Positions 43,381 through 52,250 of a DNA stretch of 64,000 nucleotides are shown in pieces. How positions within the stretch are numbered: position 1 is the stretch's first letter; each line of letters opens with the position of its first letter. A program made the position numbers and the translations under genes. The notes beneath the pieces were generated by a model, which saw only the letters and a list, made by a program, of their open reading frames with translations, did not search any database and was not told the DNA's origin. Source of the DNA: Bog-473 sp049513455 (GTDB lineage Bacteria; Actinomycetota; Acidimicrobiia; Acidimicrobiales; RAAP-2); NCBI GenBank assembly GCA_049513455.1, contig JBEKWB010000015.1:1-64000 (forward strand). The letters run 5' to 3'.

Positions 43381-44433
43381 ATGCCGATCGACGAACTCGC
43401 CCCTGCCCCCAACGATCTCAGTGAGGTGTTATCGCCGGCCTGGCTCAGCCGAGCGCTGCAGGGAGCCTTTCCCGGCGTGATCGTGGGTAACATCGAGGTA
43501 GTAGAGAGCCTCGAATCTACGGCGCGCAAGGTCCGCTTCACCGTCCGCTACACGGATACCGGCGGGCAGGACGCGCCGACGGCCTTCTGCGTCAAAGGAT
43601 ATTTCAACCCCGAGTACGTGCAGTTCGGTTCTACCGGTATCCACGAGGTCCACTTCTACGACCGCCTGGCGGGGCGCGTTCCCATCCAAGTGCCCACGGC
43701 GCGCTACACCGGCATTGATCCCGAGTCGCGGCACGGACTCGTCCTCATGGACGACATCGTGGCGAGGGGAGGGGAGTTCTTCGACCAGCTCGGCTGGTAC
43801 GACTCCACCACGGTGCGGACGTCCGTGACGGAGCTGGCCGGCCTGCACGCACGATTCTGGGAGGACATGCTGGCGGACGAGGAGTGGCTGGCGCCGAAAA
43901 TCCGCAGGTTCCCGGGCTACATCAGCGACGAAGTCCTGGACGACCTGCTCCGCGGCCCCCGGGCCGAGGGCCTCCCGGATTCGATGCGTGACGCGGCGCG
44001 GCTAAAGGCAGGGATGTTCGCTCTGGCGGATCGCTATGCGGGCAAGCCGCGTACGCTCTTGCACGCCGACCTCCACCTGGGCAACCTCTATCGTTCGGCT
44101 GACGGCCGCATCGGTTTCATCGACTGGCAGAACTACGAGTTCGGGCACTGGTCCATGGACGTGGCCTACCATCTCGGCACCGCTCTGCGGCCGTCCGTGC
44201 GGGCCGAGAGCGAGCGGAGCCTGCTGGAGTACTACCTGGAGCAGCTGGCCGAGCGGGGAGGTCCGGTGCTGGCGCGCCACGAGGCGTGGGAGGACTACCG
44301 GGCCGCCCTTCTCTACGGATACTTCCTGTGGGGGATGACCCGCCGCGTCGAACCACATATCACGGAGCAGCTGACCCAACGCCTCGGTCGGGCAGTCCTC
44401 GACCACGACAGCCTCGAGGTCCTGGGTGTCTGA
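43381..44433 (+). CDS. APH-type phosphotransferase (small-molecule kinase)
   Basis: 350 residues with the aminoglycoside-phosphotransferase/choline-kinase fold: a Lys in FCVKGY (Lys72), catalytic loop LLHADLHLGNLY (His228, Asp230, Asn235) and the metal-binding Asp248 in GFIDWQNYEFG. Its position next to an ACAD pair and a second kinase argues against drug resistance. Known ACAD-linked members phosphorylate 4-hydroxyacyl-CoA, such as LvaA of Pseudomonas levulinate catabolism and the kinase domains of ACAD10/11. ATG 43381 follows GAGGGA. Confidence 0.85.
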   Translation: MPIDELAPAPNDLSEVLSPAWLSRALQGAFPGVIVGNIEVVESLESTARKVRFTVRYTDTGGQDAPTAFCVKGYFNPEYVQFGSTGIHEVHFYDRLAGRVPIQVPTARYTGIDPESRHGLVLMDDIVARGGEFFDQLGWYDSTTVRTSVTELAGLHARFWEDMLADEEWLAPKIRRFPGYISDEVLDDLLRGPRAEGLPDSMRDAARLKAGMFALADRYAGKPRTLLHADLHLGNLYRSADGRIGFIDWQNYEFGHWSMDVAYHLGTALRPSVRAESERSLLEYYLEQLAERGGPVLARHEAWEDYRAALLYGYFLWGMTRRVEPHITEQLTQRLGRAVLDHDSLEVLGV

Positions 44434-45541
44434 CAGCCCCGGCGCTCCCGACTTCTCGCCACGCGCGTCTCCCCGGTTCGTCAAAGGACCACGCGATCCC
44501 GAAGAGACCCGCGTCGCCATCGAGCGGTGGTTGCGGGGTCGCCTACAGATGCCGGTTCAGGTCTCCGGCCTCGACATCCCCACCGGCGCCGGGGTGTCGA
44601 ACGAGACCTTTTTGTTCCGGGCGCGCCGGGACGTGGACGGCCGCCCGATGGAGAGCGAGTACGTCCTGCGCCTCCACCCCTCGCCTGATTACCAGGTCTT
44701 CTTCGACCCGGAGTTCCGCATGCAGTTCGACCTGCTTAGTCGCCTCCGGGAGGTCAGTGACGTCCGGGTGCCCGAGGTGCATTGGTTCGAGGACGATCCT
44801 GCGACCTTCGGCCGGCCCTTCTTCGTGATGGAGCGCAAGTACGGGCGGGTCCCGGTGAGCATCCCGCTCTACAACCGTGAGGGCTTCCTGGTCGACGCAA
44901 CACCCGCCCAGCGACGGCGGGCCTGGGAAGGTGCAATCGGACAGATGGCGGCCATCCACTCCGTGCCCGTGACAGAAGTCGAGTTCCTCGACCGTCCGCA
45001 GTGGGGGGCAACCCCACTGGAGCAGCAATTGACCTACTGGCAGAAGGCCGCCGAGTGGGGACTGGAGGACCACTACCTCTCCCAGCTCGACGAGATGATC
45101 GCCTGGCTACGGGCGAACCAGCCGGAAGCGATCGAACGCGGACTCTCATGGGGGGACGCGCGTCTCGGTAATTTGATGTTCGACGAGAGTTTCGATGTCG
45201 CAGCCGTGCTGGACTGGGAGCAGGCGTCACTCATAGGGCCCACTGCCGACCTCGCCTGGTGGTTGTTCTTCGACGAGATGTTCAGCACCGGGCAGGGTGT
45301 CCCGCGGCTCGCCGGGATGGGCGACCGCGACGAGACGCTCGAATTGTGGAGTTCGTTGTCAGGCCGCATCCCCCACGACCTGCACTGGCACGAGGTCTTC
45401 GTCGGCTACAAAATGGCGAACCTGGCCATACGTACGACCGTTGTGCTGGCGTCCGCTCGCGGCGCCGCGCCGGTCACGACGCTCAACATCGTCAATGGTG
45501 CCCTCGGGCGCCTGGACCTTCAGCCGGTCGAGAGTCTCTGA
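44426..45541 (+). CDS. APH-type phosphotransferase (small-molecule kinase)
   Basis: 371 residues, same superfamily as the preceding gene but diverged: catalytic loop LSWGDARLGNLMF (Ser replaces His, Asp and Asn kept), AVLDWEQASLIGPTADLAWW for the metal Asp, and VSNETFLFRARR in the N lobe. The GTG start overlaps the previous gene by 8 bases, so the two are made together. They may form a heteromer or act on related hydroxyacyl-CoA substrates. The gene converges on the binding protein gene at 45552. Confidence 0.85.
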   Translation: MSDSPGAPDFSPRASPRFVKGPRDPEETRVAIERWLRGRLQMPVQVSGLDIPTGAGVSNETFLFRARRDVDGRPMESEYVLRLHPSPDYQVFFDPEFRMQFDLLSRLREVSDVRVPEVHWFEDDPATFGRPFFVMERKYGRVPVSIPLYNREGFLVDATPAQRRRAWEGAIGQMAAIHSVPVTEVEFLDRPQWGATPLEQQLTYWQKAAEWGLEDHYLSQLDEMIAWLRANQPEAIERGLSWGDARLGNLMFDESFDVAAVLDWEQASLIGPTADLAWWLFFDEMFSTGQGVPRLAGMGDRDETLELWSSLSGRIPHDLHWHEVFVGYKMANLAIRTTVVLASARGAAPVTTLNIVNGALGRLDLQPVESL

Positions 45542-45551
45542 AATCCCCTGC

Positions 45552-46955
45552 TCACAGCGAGTTTATCTGCGCCTGTTGCGCTGCGGTCAGTTGGACGAGA
45601 CCCTTGGGATTGCAGTTCCAGATGGACTGGGTGGGCCGGGTGAGCGCCTTGTCGTAGACGATCCCCTTGGCTTCCACCCTGAGCATGGCGAAACATGGAG
45701 AGGGCTGGGGGTCCTCGTTGGACAGCGTCAATCGTGCAATGGGCGCCTGAATGCCTCCGGCGTCCCAGTTCTTCGTGGCTGTGGCGTGGCTCAGGACGCA
45801 GGTCACCGTGAGGCTGCTGCCGCAGGCCGAAGCCGATTTGGCCCACAGGAGCCACCCCAGTGCCCCGACCTCATTATCGAAGTCGATGGTGTCGCCCTTG
45901 GCGTATTTGTGCATGATGGTGACGAGCTCCTCCGTCGAGGGATTCTGCGCAGCCATCGTGAGTGGCCAAAACCCCGTATAGATGTAGACCGGGGGCAGGC
46001 TGGGGTTCGCAGCCACGGCTTGCTGCGTCTCAGAGTCGGCGAATTGGGGCCCCAATATGACGAAGGCGGGGTGGTACCCGGCCGTGGTCATCGCCTGGGC
46101 GAAGGGAGGGAAGTTGGAGGCGTCGGCCGGCCAGAGCGCCTGGACCCCCTTTTGCTGGTAGTCCTCGACGTAAGGTGCCCAGTTCTCGACCGAGACCGGG
46201 GGCTCGAGGAAGTCGACCACCTTCCAACCCTCAGCCTCCGCTCCGAACTCGTCCTTCGTCTCCTCCTGGAGGACCGACGGGGTGTCGGCGCCACCCATGC
46301 CGGCCAACGTGACCGCCTTCGGGTAGGCCCGGGCCAACGCAGCGAACCACCCTGCGGTAACCGAGTTCGTGTTGGTGCCCCCTGGGTCGACCTGGTCGGA
46401 GGCAAGAATCGATGCATTCGAGACGACATAGCCGGTGATCTGTCCCAGCCCGCACTTCTCACGGATCGGGACGGCTGACTCGTCGAGGGCCATGCCGCCG
46501 CCGACCGCCATGAAGTCGCTCTGGCAGGCCGCCGTTGCCTCTTGCGCCGCGTTGAACAGCGCCGCGTCGCGGTTGTCGATCACGATCTTACGCCCGTTGA
46601 TGCCCCCCGCGGCGTTGCACCAGTCTGCGAACGCAGTGGCCTGCTGGACGAACTCCACCTCGAGTCCCGGTTGGATGGTGTTCGCGGCGTCGTTGAACAC
46701 GGCGATGTTGACGGTCTTATCGCCCACACCGCGCACCGAGGATGCACCGCCGGGTCCCGGTTCGCATATTTTGCCGACCCCGGGCCAGACGCCGTTCGAG
46801 GCGGCGCTCGACGCCAAAGTCCGGCTGGCCGACGTCGCCGCGCCAGCGGTGGTGGACGCCACGGCCACGAACGTCGCAGTGGCGGTGATGGTGGCCATGG
46901 CTATCTGCAGCACCGACCTTCGAAGTTTGCGTAACCCAGTGCAGGACAATTTCAC
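45552..46955 (-). CDS. Secreted ABC-type substrate-binding protein, copy 2
   Basis: 467 residues, clearly paralogous to 32292-33671: signal region LRRSVLQIAMATITATAT, then GVWPGVGKICEPGPGGASSV, FADWCNAAGGINGRKIVIDN and TQSIWNCNPKGL. The start shown is GTG 46955, very close to AAGGGGAGGG; by alignment with copy 1, TTG 46949 is a good alternative. It is 44 bases downstream of the crotonase at 47000 and probably shares its transcript. No permease or ATPase genes accompany it. Confidence 0.85.
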   Translation of the reverse strand: MKLSCTGLRKLRRSVLQIAMATITATATFVAVASTTAGAATSASRTLASSAASNGVWPGVGKICEPGPGGASSVRGVGDKTVNIAVFNDAANTIQPGLEVEFVQQATAFADWCNAAGGINGRKIVIDNRDAALFNAAQEATAACQSDFMAVGGGMALDESAVPIREKCGLGQITGYVVSNASILASDQVDPGGTNTNSVTAGWFAALARAYPKAVTLAGMGGADTPSVLQEETKDEFGAEAEGWKVVDFLEPPVSVENWAPYVEDYQQKGVQALWPADASNFPPFAQAMTTAGYHPAFVILGPQFADSETQQAVAANPSLPPVYIYTGFWPLTMAAQNPSTEELVTIMHKYAKGDTIDFDNEVGALGWLLWAKSASACGSSLTVTCVLSHATATKNWDAGGIQAPIARLTLSNEDPQPSPCFAMLRVEAKGIVYDKALTRPTQSIWNCNPKGLVQLTAAQQAQINSL

Positions 46956-46999
46956 ACCCTCCCCTTTGAATCGGATCGCTCACCTATGGCCGGTCGGCC

Positions 47000-47917
47000 T
47001 CAGAATCCCATCTCTGACCACTGCCGCTGGATCTCGTTCAGTGCCTCTCGCACGCTGCTCTTGTTGCGTTCGCGCATGAAATTGAACTCGTCATCGCGCC
47101 AGACGACGTTGGTGAACAAGGGATGGGCGATGCTCGTCCAGGTGTCATAGGCCGTGATGCCGAGTAGCTCATAGAAGAGCTGCATGGAGCGGCGGCCCAG
47201 CATCAGGTTGTCTGTGGAGTGCCACGCCACCATGCGCGCATAGCGGAGTGCTTCGTCCATCAGCTGCTCGGGAGGGACCACCGAGTCGACGACTCCCCAT
47301 TGTTCGAGCTGGTCGGCCGTGAAAAGCCGGCCGGTCAGCAGCATCGACCGCGCCCGGTTGGGGCCCAGCTTCAGTGCGAGGAGCGGCCACCCCGGTGAGA
47401 AACCGGCAAATCCGATCCTCGACTCCGGCTCCCCGAAACGGGCCCCGGCGCCCGCGACGATCAGGTCGGATGAAATGGCGAAGTGAAAGCCCGCGGCGAC
47501 ACAGGGCCCGTTCACCGCGGCGATGACCGTCTTGTCACACTTGAGAAGGTTCGGCGCACCGAACGACGCCATACGCATCCGTCGCGACTGCGGCAACCTC
47601 TCGCCCGGTTTGAGTCCGGCGTCCTCGACGGGCGTCCGTCGCAGGTCCACCCCGGCGCAGAACGAGTCGCCGGCACCGGTCAGGACGATCACCTTGATGT
47701 CGTCATCGTCCTCGGCTCGCTCGACCTTGCGCCGCAGCTCTAAGAAACTGTCGGGCGCCAGCATCGCGTTGCGCCGCTCCGGGCGGTTCAGCGTGATCAC
47801 CGCGATGTGGGAATCGACTTTCTCGTACAGCACGAGGTCGTCGATCTGTTCTGCAGTGAGGTTGGTGAGGCCGGCGTCCTGCGGCCGTCCGGGCGAATCC
47901 GGCTTGCTCTCCGTCAC
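47000..47917 (-). CDS. Enoyl-CoA hydratase/isomerase (crotonase)
   Basis: 305 residues. LTGAGDSFCAGVDLRRTPV and NGPCVAAGFHFAISSD form the oxyanion hole. The first catalytic Glu is kept in FGEPESRIGFAGFSPG; the second region reads ARSMLLTG (Ser). A C-terminal extension of about 60 residues (ITAYDTWTSIAHPLFTNVVW) is longer than in typical hydratases. GTG 47917 has GGGGGA upstream. The frame is open to 48007 across a TGTCCGGACA operator, so I take the later start. Confidence 0.83.
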   Translation of the reverse strand: MTESKPDSPGRPQDAGLTNLTAEQIDDLVLYEKVDSHIAVITLNRPERRNAMLAPDSFLELRRKVERAEDDDDIKVIVLTGAGDSFCAGVDLRRTPVEDAGLKPGERLPQSRRMRMASFGAPNLLKCDKTVIAAVNGPCVAAGFHFAISSDLIVAGAGARFGEPESRIGFAGFSPGWPLLALKLGPNRARSMLLTGRLFTADQLEQWGVVDSVVPPEQLMDEALRYARMVAWHSTDNLMLGRRSMQLFYELLGITAYDTWTSIAHPLFTNVVWRDDEFNFMRERNKSSVREALNEIQRQWSEMGF

Positions 47918-47974
47918 GGTAGGTCCCCCATCGTCGGGCGAGGGTCTCGGCGAGCCGAGCGGATCGCCGTCAAT

Positions 47975-47986
47975 CTGTCCGGACAA
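47975..47986. promoter_or_regulatory. Palindromic operator candidate (CTGTCCGGACAA)
   Basis: Perfect 10-bp core TGTCCGGACA, 58 bases upstream of the crotonase start at 47917, in the 248-base divergent gap shared with the NDP-forming ligase (start 48166). Confidence 0.6.
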
Positions 47987-48165
47987 TAACACGCCGGCAT
48001 CGCCCAAAGTCCATGCGTCGCTTCATCATCCTTGCGCTGAGCAGCGAGCTGTCGTGCCACGCGCAGGGTGGTGATGACCGCGCGGTCTGCCGGCCCAGTC
48101 GTCAAGCGACTTTGCGTCCGGACGTCCTGCTGACTCTAGAATACTAGGGAAAAGGGGAGGAAGCA

Positions 48166-50292
48166 GTGGCTTTGGACAGCGACCTGACGCACGTACTCGG
48201 TCGGGGGCTTGCCCCCCGTGCAGTGGCGCTCTACGGAGCCAGTGCACGTCGACCCAACAGTCAGGCGTTCCGCATCGCAAAAAAGTTGCTCACGAACGGC
48301 CATGCCGGCCGGCTGGTCCTGGTAAACCCCAATTCACAAGAAGTGCATGGCGTGGCCACCGTCGCCAAGGCAGGATTGAGCGAGCTCGCCTCCGAACTCG
48401 ATCTCGCGATCATCGCGGTCCCGCGCGAATCGGTCGTCGACGCACTGGACGACGCCGCGGACGCCGGCATCGGCCTGGCGATCGTGACCACCGCTCAATT
48501 TGCGGAGTCCGACGCCCGTGGCGTCGAGTTGCAGGAGGAGCTCGTGGCGCGAGCCCGCCAGCGGAATGTGCGCCTCATCGGTCCGAACTGCATGGGCGTC
48601 ATCAACTACAGCGATGGCCTCATCGCGGCCGGGCGTGAAATTTACGCGCCACCAGGACATATTTCCGTCGTGGCCCAGAGCGGCTTCCTTTCCATGCGGA
48701 TCATGGACTACATCGCGGAGACTGGCCAGGGCGTCGACCTGTGGGTGACCATCGGGAACAGCGCAGACCTGGCCCCGACCGACCTGATCGAGTACCTCGG
48801 CGCGCGCGCTCAGACGTCGGTCATTGTGGTCTATCTCGAGAATGTCCCTGATCCGCCGCGGCTCGCCGCGGCGATCGCCGGTGCCCGGGCCGCCGGAACC
48901 GACGTGGTGCTGGTGAAGTCGGGGCGCACCGAGGTCGGCAGCCAGCTGGCGGCCTCGCACACCGGGGCCCTGGCGTCGCCGGACGTGTTCGTTGACGTCC
49001 TGGCCGAGGACGCCGACTGCATCCGGGTGGAGACCGTACGGGAGGCCGCGCAGGTCGCCAGCCTGATCGCCGCCTTCGGCGAGCGACCGACGGGGCCGTT
49101 TCTCGTCACGAGCGGCTCAGGGGGCGACTGCGTCCTGGCGGGCGACGCGTGTGCACAGCGTGAGATCCCTTTAGCGCGGCTCTCGGCCACGACGCTCGAG
49201 CGGCTCCACGAGATCGTGCCCGAGGCCGGGAACGGCAACCCCCTCGACATCAGCCCTTTCCCCTTCGACGGGACCGGCCGCCAGGTCGCCGCGCTGGCCG
49301 CTCTCGCTGAGGCGCCCGAAGTCGGTTGCGTCGTCCTGATGGACGGCTGGGGCTGGGATTCGCACGAGGCACCGGAGGGACGGGTCATCGTGCTCGATCC
49401 CCTGATCAGGCCGGGGCGCGGGCTACCGGTGCCGGTCATCGTCGACTCCCGCATGGAGGAATGGCAGCGCACGGCACTCGTGGCGGCCGGACTCGCAGTG
49501 ACCTCAGACGGGGAGACCATCTGGCGCTCGCTCGGGCACATCGTCCGCCAGGCACGCTGCGCCGGAGCCTTGGCTGAACCTGACACGCCGGCGGGTGCCT
49601 ACGGTGAGGAGCATCTCGCGACCACACCGGAGCGTCTGCCGGAGCGCACGGCGTTTTCACGCCTGCGGGCCGCCGGCGTCCCGATGGTCGCCACCGAGGT
49701 GGTCACCACTCCCGAGGAGCTGCTCGAGACCTGCCGCAGGCTGGGTTATCCCGTCGTCCTCAAAGGTCTGGTGCCCGGAGTCGTGCACAAGGCCGACCAG
49801 CAGCTCGTCCATACCGTCATGTCCGGGGATGGGGAAGCACTCGACGCCTGGAAGCGATTGGCCGAGGTGATCGACGAGCGTGGTGGCGAGGTCGTCGTGC
49901 AACCGATGCTGACGAACTCGCTCGCCGAACTCATCGTCGCGACCCTTGACGATCCGGCCTACGGCCTCCACGTCATGGTGGGAGACGGCGGCAAGTGGGT
50001 CGATTTCGACTCCGACGTGGCCTGGGCCAAGGCGCCTATCACGGCGAGCGGCGCACAGCGGTTGATCCGGCGAACCAATATCGGGCGCGGGCTGGCGAAG
50101 AAGCATCCCGAGGTGCTCGCCGAAACGGCCCTGCCTGCCGTGATCGCGGCGATAAGCGACGTCGCAGCCGAATGGATCGGATCGGTCACCGAGATCGAAA
50201 TAAACCCACTCATTGTGCGGGGCGACCGAATCGAGGCGGTCGATGCCGTCGTCACCCTTCGTCCGGATGCTGAGCCTGCGTCGGGCCACTGA
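48166..50292 (+). CDS. NDP-forming acyl-CoA synthetase (ATP-grasp type)
   Basis: 708 residues: CoA-binding Rossmann domain at about 12-135 (VALYGASARRPNSQ), succinyl-CoA-ligase-like domains to about 460 with the phospho-His in AASHTGALAS (His265), and a C-terminal ATP-grasp domain from about 490 (YPVVLKGLVPGVVHKADQQL). Such fused enzymes interconvert acyl-CoA and acid plus ATP or GTP. GTG 48166 follows AGGGGAGGAA. The 3' end overlaps the convergent SDR gene by 41 bases. Confidence 0.9.
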   Translation: MALDSDLTHVLGRGLAPRAVALYGASARRPNSQAFRIAKKLLTNGHAGRLVLVNPNSQEVHGVATVAKAGLSELASELDLAIIAVPRESVVDALDDAADAGIGLAIVTTAQFAESDARGVELQEELVARARQRNVRLIGPNCMGVINYSDGLIAAGREIYAPPGHISVVAQSGFLSMRIMDYIAETGQGVDLWVTIGNSADLAPTDLIEYLGARAQTSVIVVYLENVPDPPRLAAAIAGARAAGTDVVLVKSGRTEVGSQLAASHTGALASPDVFVDVLAEDADCIRVETVREAAQVASLIAAFGERPTGPFLVTSGSGGDCVLAGDACAQREIPLARLSATTLERLHEIVPEAGNGNPLDISPFPFDGTGRQVAALAALAEAPEVGCVVLMDGWGWDSHEAPEGRVIVLDPLIRPGRGLPVPVIVDSRMEEWQRTALVAAGLAVTSDGETIWRSLGHIVRQARCAGALAEPDTPAGAYGEEHLATTPERLPERTAFSRLRAAGVPMVATEVVTTPEELLETCRRLGYPVVLKGLVPGVVHKADQQLVHTVMSGDGEALDAWKRLAEVIDERGGEVVVQPMLTNSLAELIVATLDDPAYGLHVMVGDGGKWVDFDSDVAWAKAPITASGAQRLIRRTNIGRGLAKKHPEVLAETALPAVIAAISDVAAEWIGSVTEIEINPLIVRGDRIEAVDAVVTLRPDAEPASGH

Positions 50293-51166
50293 GCAGGGTT
50301 GCCATGTTGGCGTCGAGCTGATCGAGCGTCCAGCGCTGGGACTGCGTGATTTCGCCCGCAATGGCCCACGGGCTGAACACCCCGATCTGGCCGCCCCTTA
50401 CGAGGAAGACCCGTCCGGACACGTCGCACTCCTCGGTGCTCAACCAGGCCACCAAGGGACTGACGTTGGCAGGGTCCCACTCGTCGAAGGCGTCGGGATT
50501 CGCCGGAGCGGCGATGCGCTCTTCCAGACCGGGAGTTGAGAGTGTCAGGCGGGTGCGGGCGACCGGTGCGATGGCATTGACCCGGACGTCGTAGCGGGCG
50601 AGCTCCTTGGCGGCGATCTCGGTGAAGGTGGCCAGCCCGGACTTGGCGGCGCCGTAGTTGGTCTGACCAGGGTTGGAGAAGAGTCCCGACGTCGACGTGG
50701 TGTTGATGACCGATCCGTGGACCGGGTTACCCGCCTTGGCCTGCTCGCGCCAGTAAGCCGCGGCGAACCGGGTCGGCACGAAGTGGCCCTTCAGGTGGAC
50801 GCGCATGACGGAGTCCCAATCGCCCTCGGTCATGTTGACCAGCACCCGGTCCCGGAGGATGCCGGCGTTGTTGACCAGAATGTGGAGGCCACCGAACGTC
50901 TCGAGCGCCGTCGCGATCAGGTGCTGGCCGCCTTCCCAGTCGGCGACATCGTCACCATTGGCGACGGCGGTCCCCCCGCGCTCGTGAATCTCCGCGGCGA
51001 CCAGCTCAGCTGCGGTGCGGTCAGACCCCTCACCGTCGGGTGCCCCGCCGAGGTCGTTGATCACCACCTTGGCCCCCTCTGACGCCAGAAGCAGGGCATG
51101 CTCACGCCCTAGGCCTCGACCGGCGCCCGTGACGACGGCCACCCGCCCATCCAATCTTCCCACCAC
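50252..51166 (-). CDS. SDR of the MFE-2/HSD17B4 hydroxyacyl-CoA dehydrogenase type
   Basis: 304 residues. VTGAGRGLGREHALLLASEG and VINDLGGAPDGEGSDRTAAE, with NNAGILRDRVLVNMTEGDWD, are hallmarks of the (3R)-hydroxyacyl-CoA dehydrogenase domain of multifunctional enzyme 2. Catalytic residues lie in NTTSTSGLFSNPGQTNYGAA (Ser, then Tyr-x-x-x-Lys). It fits a beta-oxidation step after a MaoC-type hydratase. GTG 51166 follows GGAGGGAC. A relative is cut by the right edge at 63331. Confidence 0.88.
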   Translation of the reverse strand: MVGRLDGRVAVVTGAGRGLGREHALLLASEGAKVVINDLGGAPDGEGSDRTAAELVAAEIHERGGTAVANGDDVADWEGGQHLIATALETFGGLHILVNNAGILRDRVLVNMTEGDWDSVMRVHLKGHFVPTRFAAAYWREQAKAGNPVHGSVINTTSTSGLFSNPGQTNYGAAKSGLATFTEIAAKELARYDVRVNAIAPVARTRLTLSTPGLEERIAAPANPDAFDEWDPANVSPLVAWLSTEECDVSGRVFLVRGGQIGVFSPWAIAGEITQSQRWTLDQLDANMATLLSGPTQAQHPDEG

Positions 51167-51262
51167 AGTCCCTCCGGCCGGTACGCCTGGTGCGCCGTGT
51201 CAGCCGGGCGCGGCGTAGAAAAACTAGAAAAATTATGAATAGCCATTGATTATCATAGCGAA

Positions 51263-52033
51263 ATGAACACAATCCAGGTCAATCGGCATGACGGTGTGGT
51301 GGAGGTGATGCTCGACCGGCCGGAGAAGAAGAACGCCATGAACGGGGAGATGATCGAGGAGCTCCGGGTACTTTTTGCGGAGCTCGCGGCGGCGGCCAGC
51401 GACGACCGGGTGATCGTGATCTCTGGCTCGGGAGGGGCGTTCTGCTCGGGGGCCGATCTCACCGGGCGCACCCCCGGCGTTCCTCCACTGGTCGGCATGA
51501 GGAATGTCGGTCAGGCCTGCCTGGCCCTGCGCTCGCTGCCGCAGCCCACTATCGCCAAGGTGGTCGGCCCCGCGCTGGGCGCCGGGCTCAACCTGGCTCT
51601 GTCCTGCGACTTCGTGGTGGCATCGGACACGGCGCGACTCTGCGAGATCTTCGTGAAAAGAGGCCTCACTGTCGATTTCGGCGGATCCTGGTTGCTGCCA
51701 CGGTTGGTGGGGGAGCGTAAGGCCAAGGAGCTCGTGTTCTTCGGCGAGTTCGTCGACGGGGCGGCGGCGGTGGAGATGGGCTTGATCAATCGCGTCGTTC
51801 CCGTCGATGAGATCGACGCCTTCGTGGCGACGTGGGCAACGCAGTTGGCCCACGGCCCTGCGCTCGCTCTGGCGGCATGCAAGCGCCTGCTGGACCAGTC
51901 GTATTCGGTGAGCTTGTCCGAGGCGGTGGAAGCCGAGGCCCGTGCGCAGGTGGCGAGCTTTGAAAGTGCCGACGCCGCCGAGGCCCTGACGGCCTTCATG
52001 GAGAAGCGGCCTCCCGTGTTCCGGGGCCATTGA
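51263..52033 (+). CDS. Crotonase, PaaG-like enoyl-CoA isomerase type
   Basis: 256 residues. ISGSGGAFCSGADLTGR and GPALGAGLNLALSCD give the oxyanion hole. The catalytic segment is EIFVKRGLTVDFGGSWLLPR, where an Asp stands in the place used by PaaG-type isomerases, and AKELVFFGEF keeps the second Glu. Enoyl-CoA isomerisation or ring-oxepin chemistry is plausible. The ATG lies in an unusually AT-rich promoter stretch (51225-51262) shared with the divergent SDR. Confidence 0.85.
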   Translation: MNTIQVNRHDGVVEVMLDRPEKKNAMNGEMIEELRVLFAELAAAASDDRVIVISGSGGAFCSGADLTGRTPGVPPLVGMRNVGQACLALRSLPQPTIAKVVGPALGAGLNLALSCDFVVASDTARLCEIFVKRGLTVDFGGSWLLPRLVGERKAKELVFFGEFVDGAAAVEMGLINRVVPVDEIDAFVATWATQLAHGPALALAACKRLLDQSYSVSLSEAVEAEARAQVASFESADAAEALTAFMEKRPPVFRGH

Positions 52034-52102
52034 CCTGAGGGGTCAGATCCATCATGGCGTCGGGGTCGATCGTGACCGGGAGAGCGCGAAAGTAAGTTGC
52101 CC

Positions 52103-52114
52103 TTGCGCGGACAA
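52103..52114. promoter_or_regulatory. Weak copy of the shared palindrome (TTGCGCGGACAA)
   Basis: Matches the TTGTCCGKACAA family at its outer bases only; two central pairs are broken. It lies about 80 bases before the leader peptide at 52191, in the gap upstream of the SDR at 52247. Confidence 0.3.
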
Positions 52115-52190
52115 GTAGTTAGTGTTGGCAACCTGGTCACTGAACGTTGATCGCTACTGTCGCTGATCACCGAACTACGGGGAGTTGCTC

Positions 52191-52250
52191 ATGGCGGACG
52201 AGCTGTCGCTCGAGTTGGTGGCCAACGGGGGGAACGGATTGAGGACGTGA
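52191..52250 (+). CDS. 19-codon leader peptide coupled to an SDR gene
   Basis: ATG at 52191, preceded by GGGGAG at a 7-base spacing, opens a short frame reading MADELSLELVANGGNGLRT. Its TGA overlaps the GTG start of the SDR (GTGA). The SDR has only a weak site of its own, so it may be translated by reinitiation after this leader. I see no regulatory codon run such as repeated rare or identical codons. Confidence 0.5.
   Translation: MADELSLELVANGGNGLRT

Noticed and set aside
43218..43541. An N-terminal extension of the short ACAD
   Set aside because: It would run through two operator sites and the start of the divergent kinase; a normal ACAD start (MDFSLTDDQ) exists at 43217.
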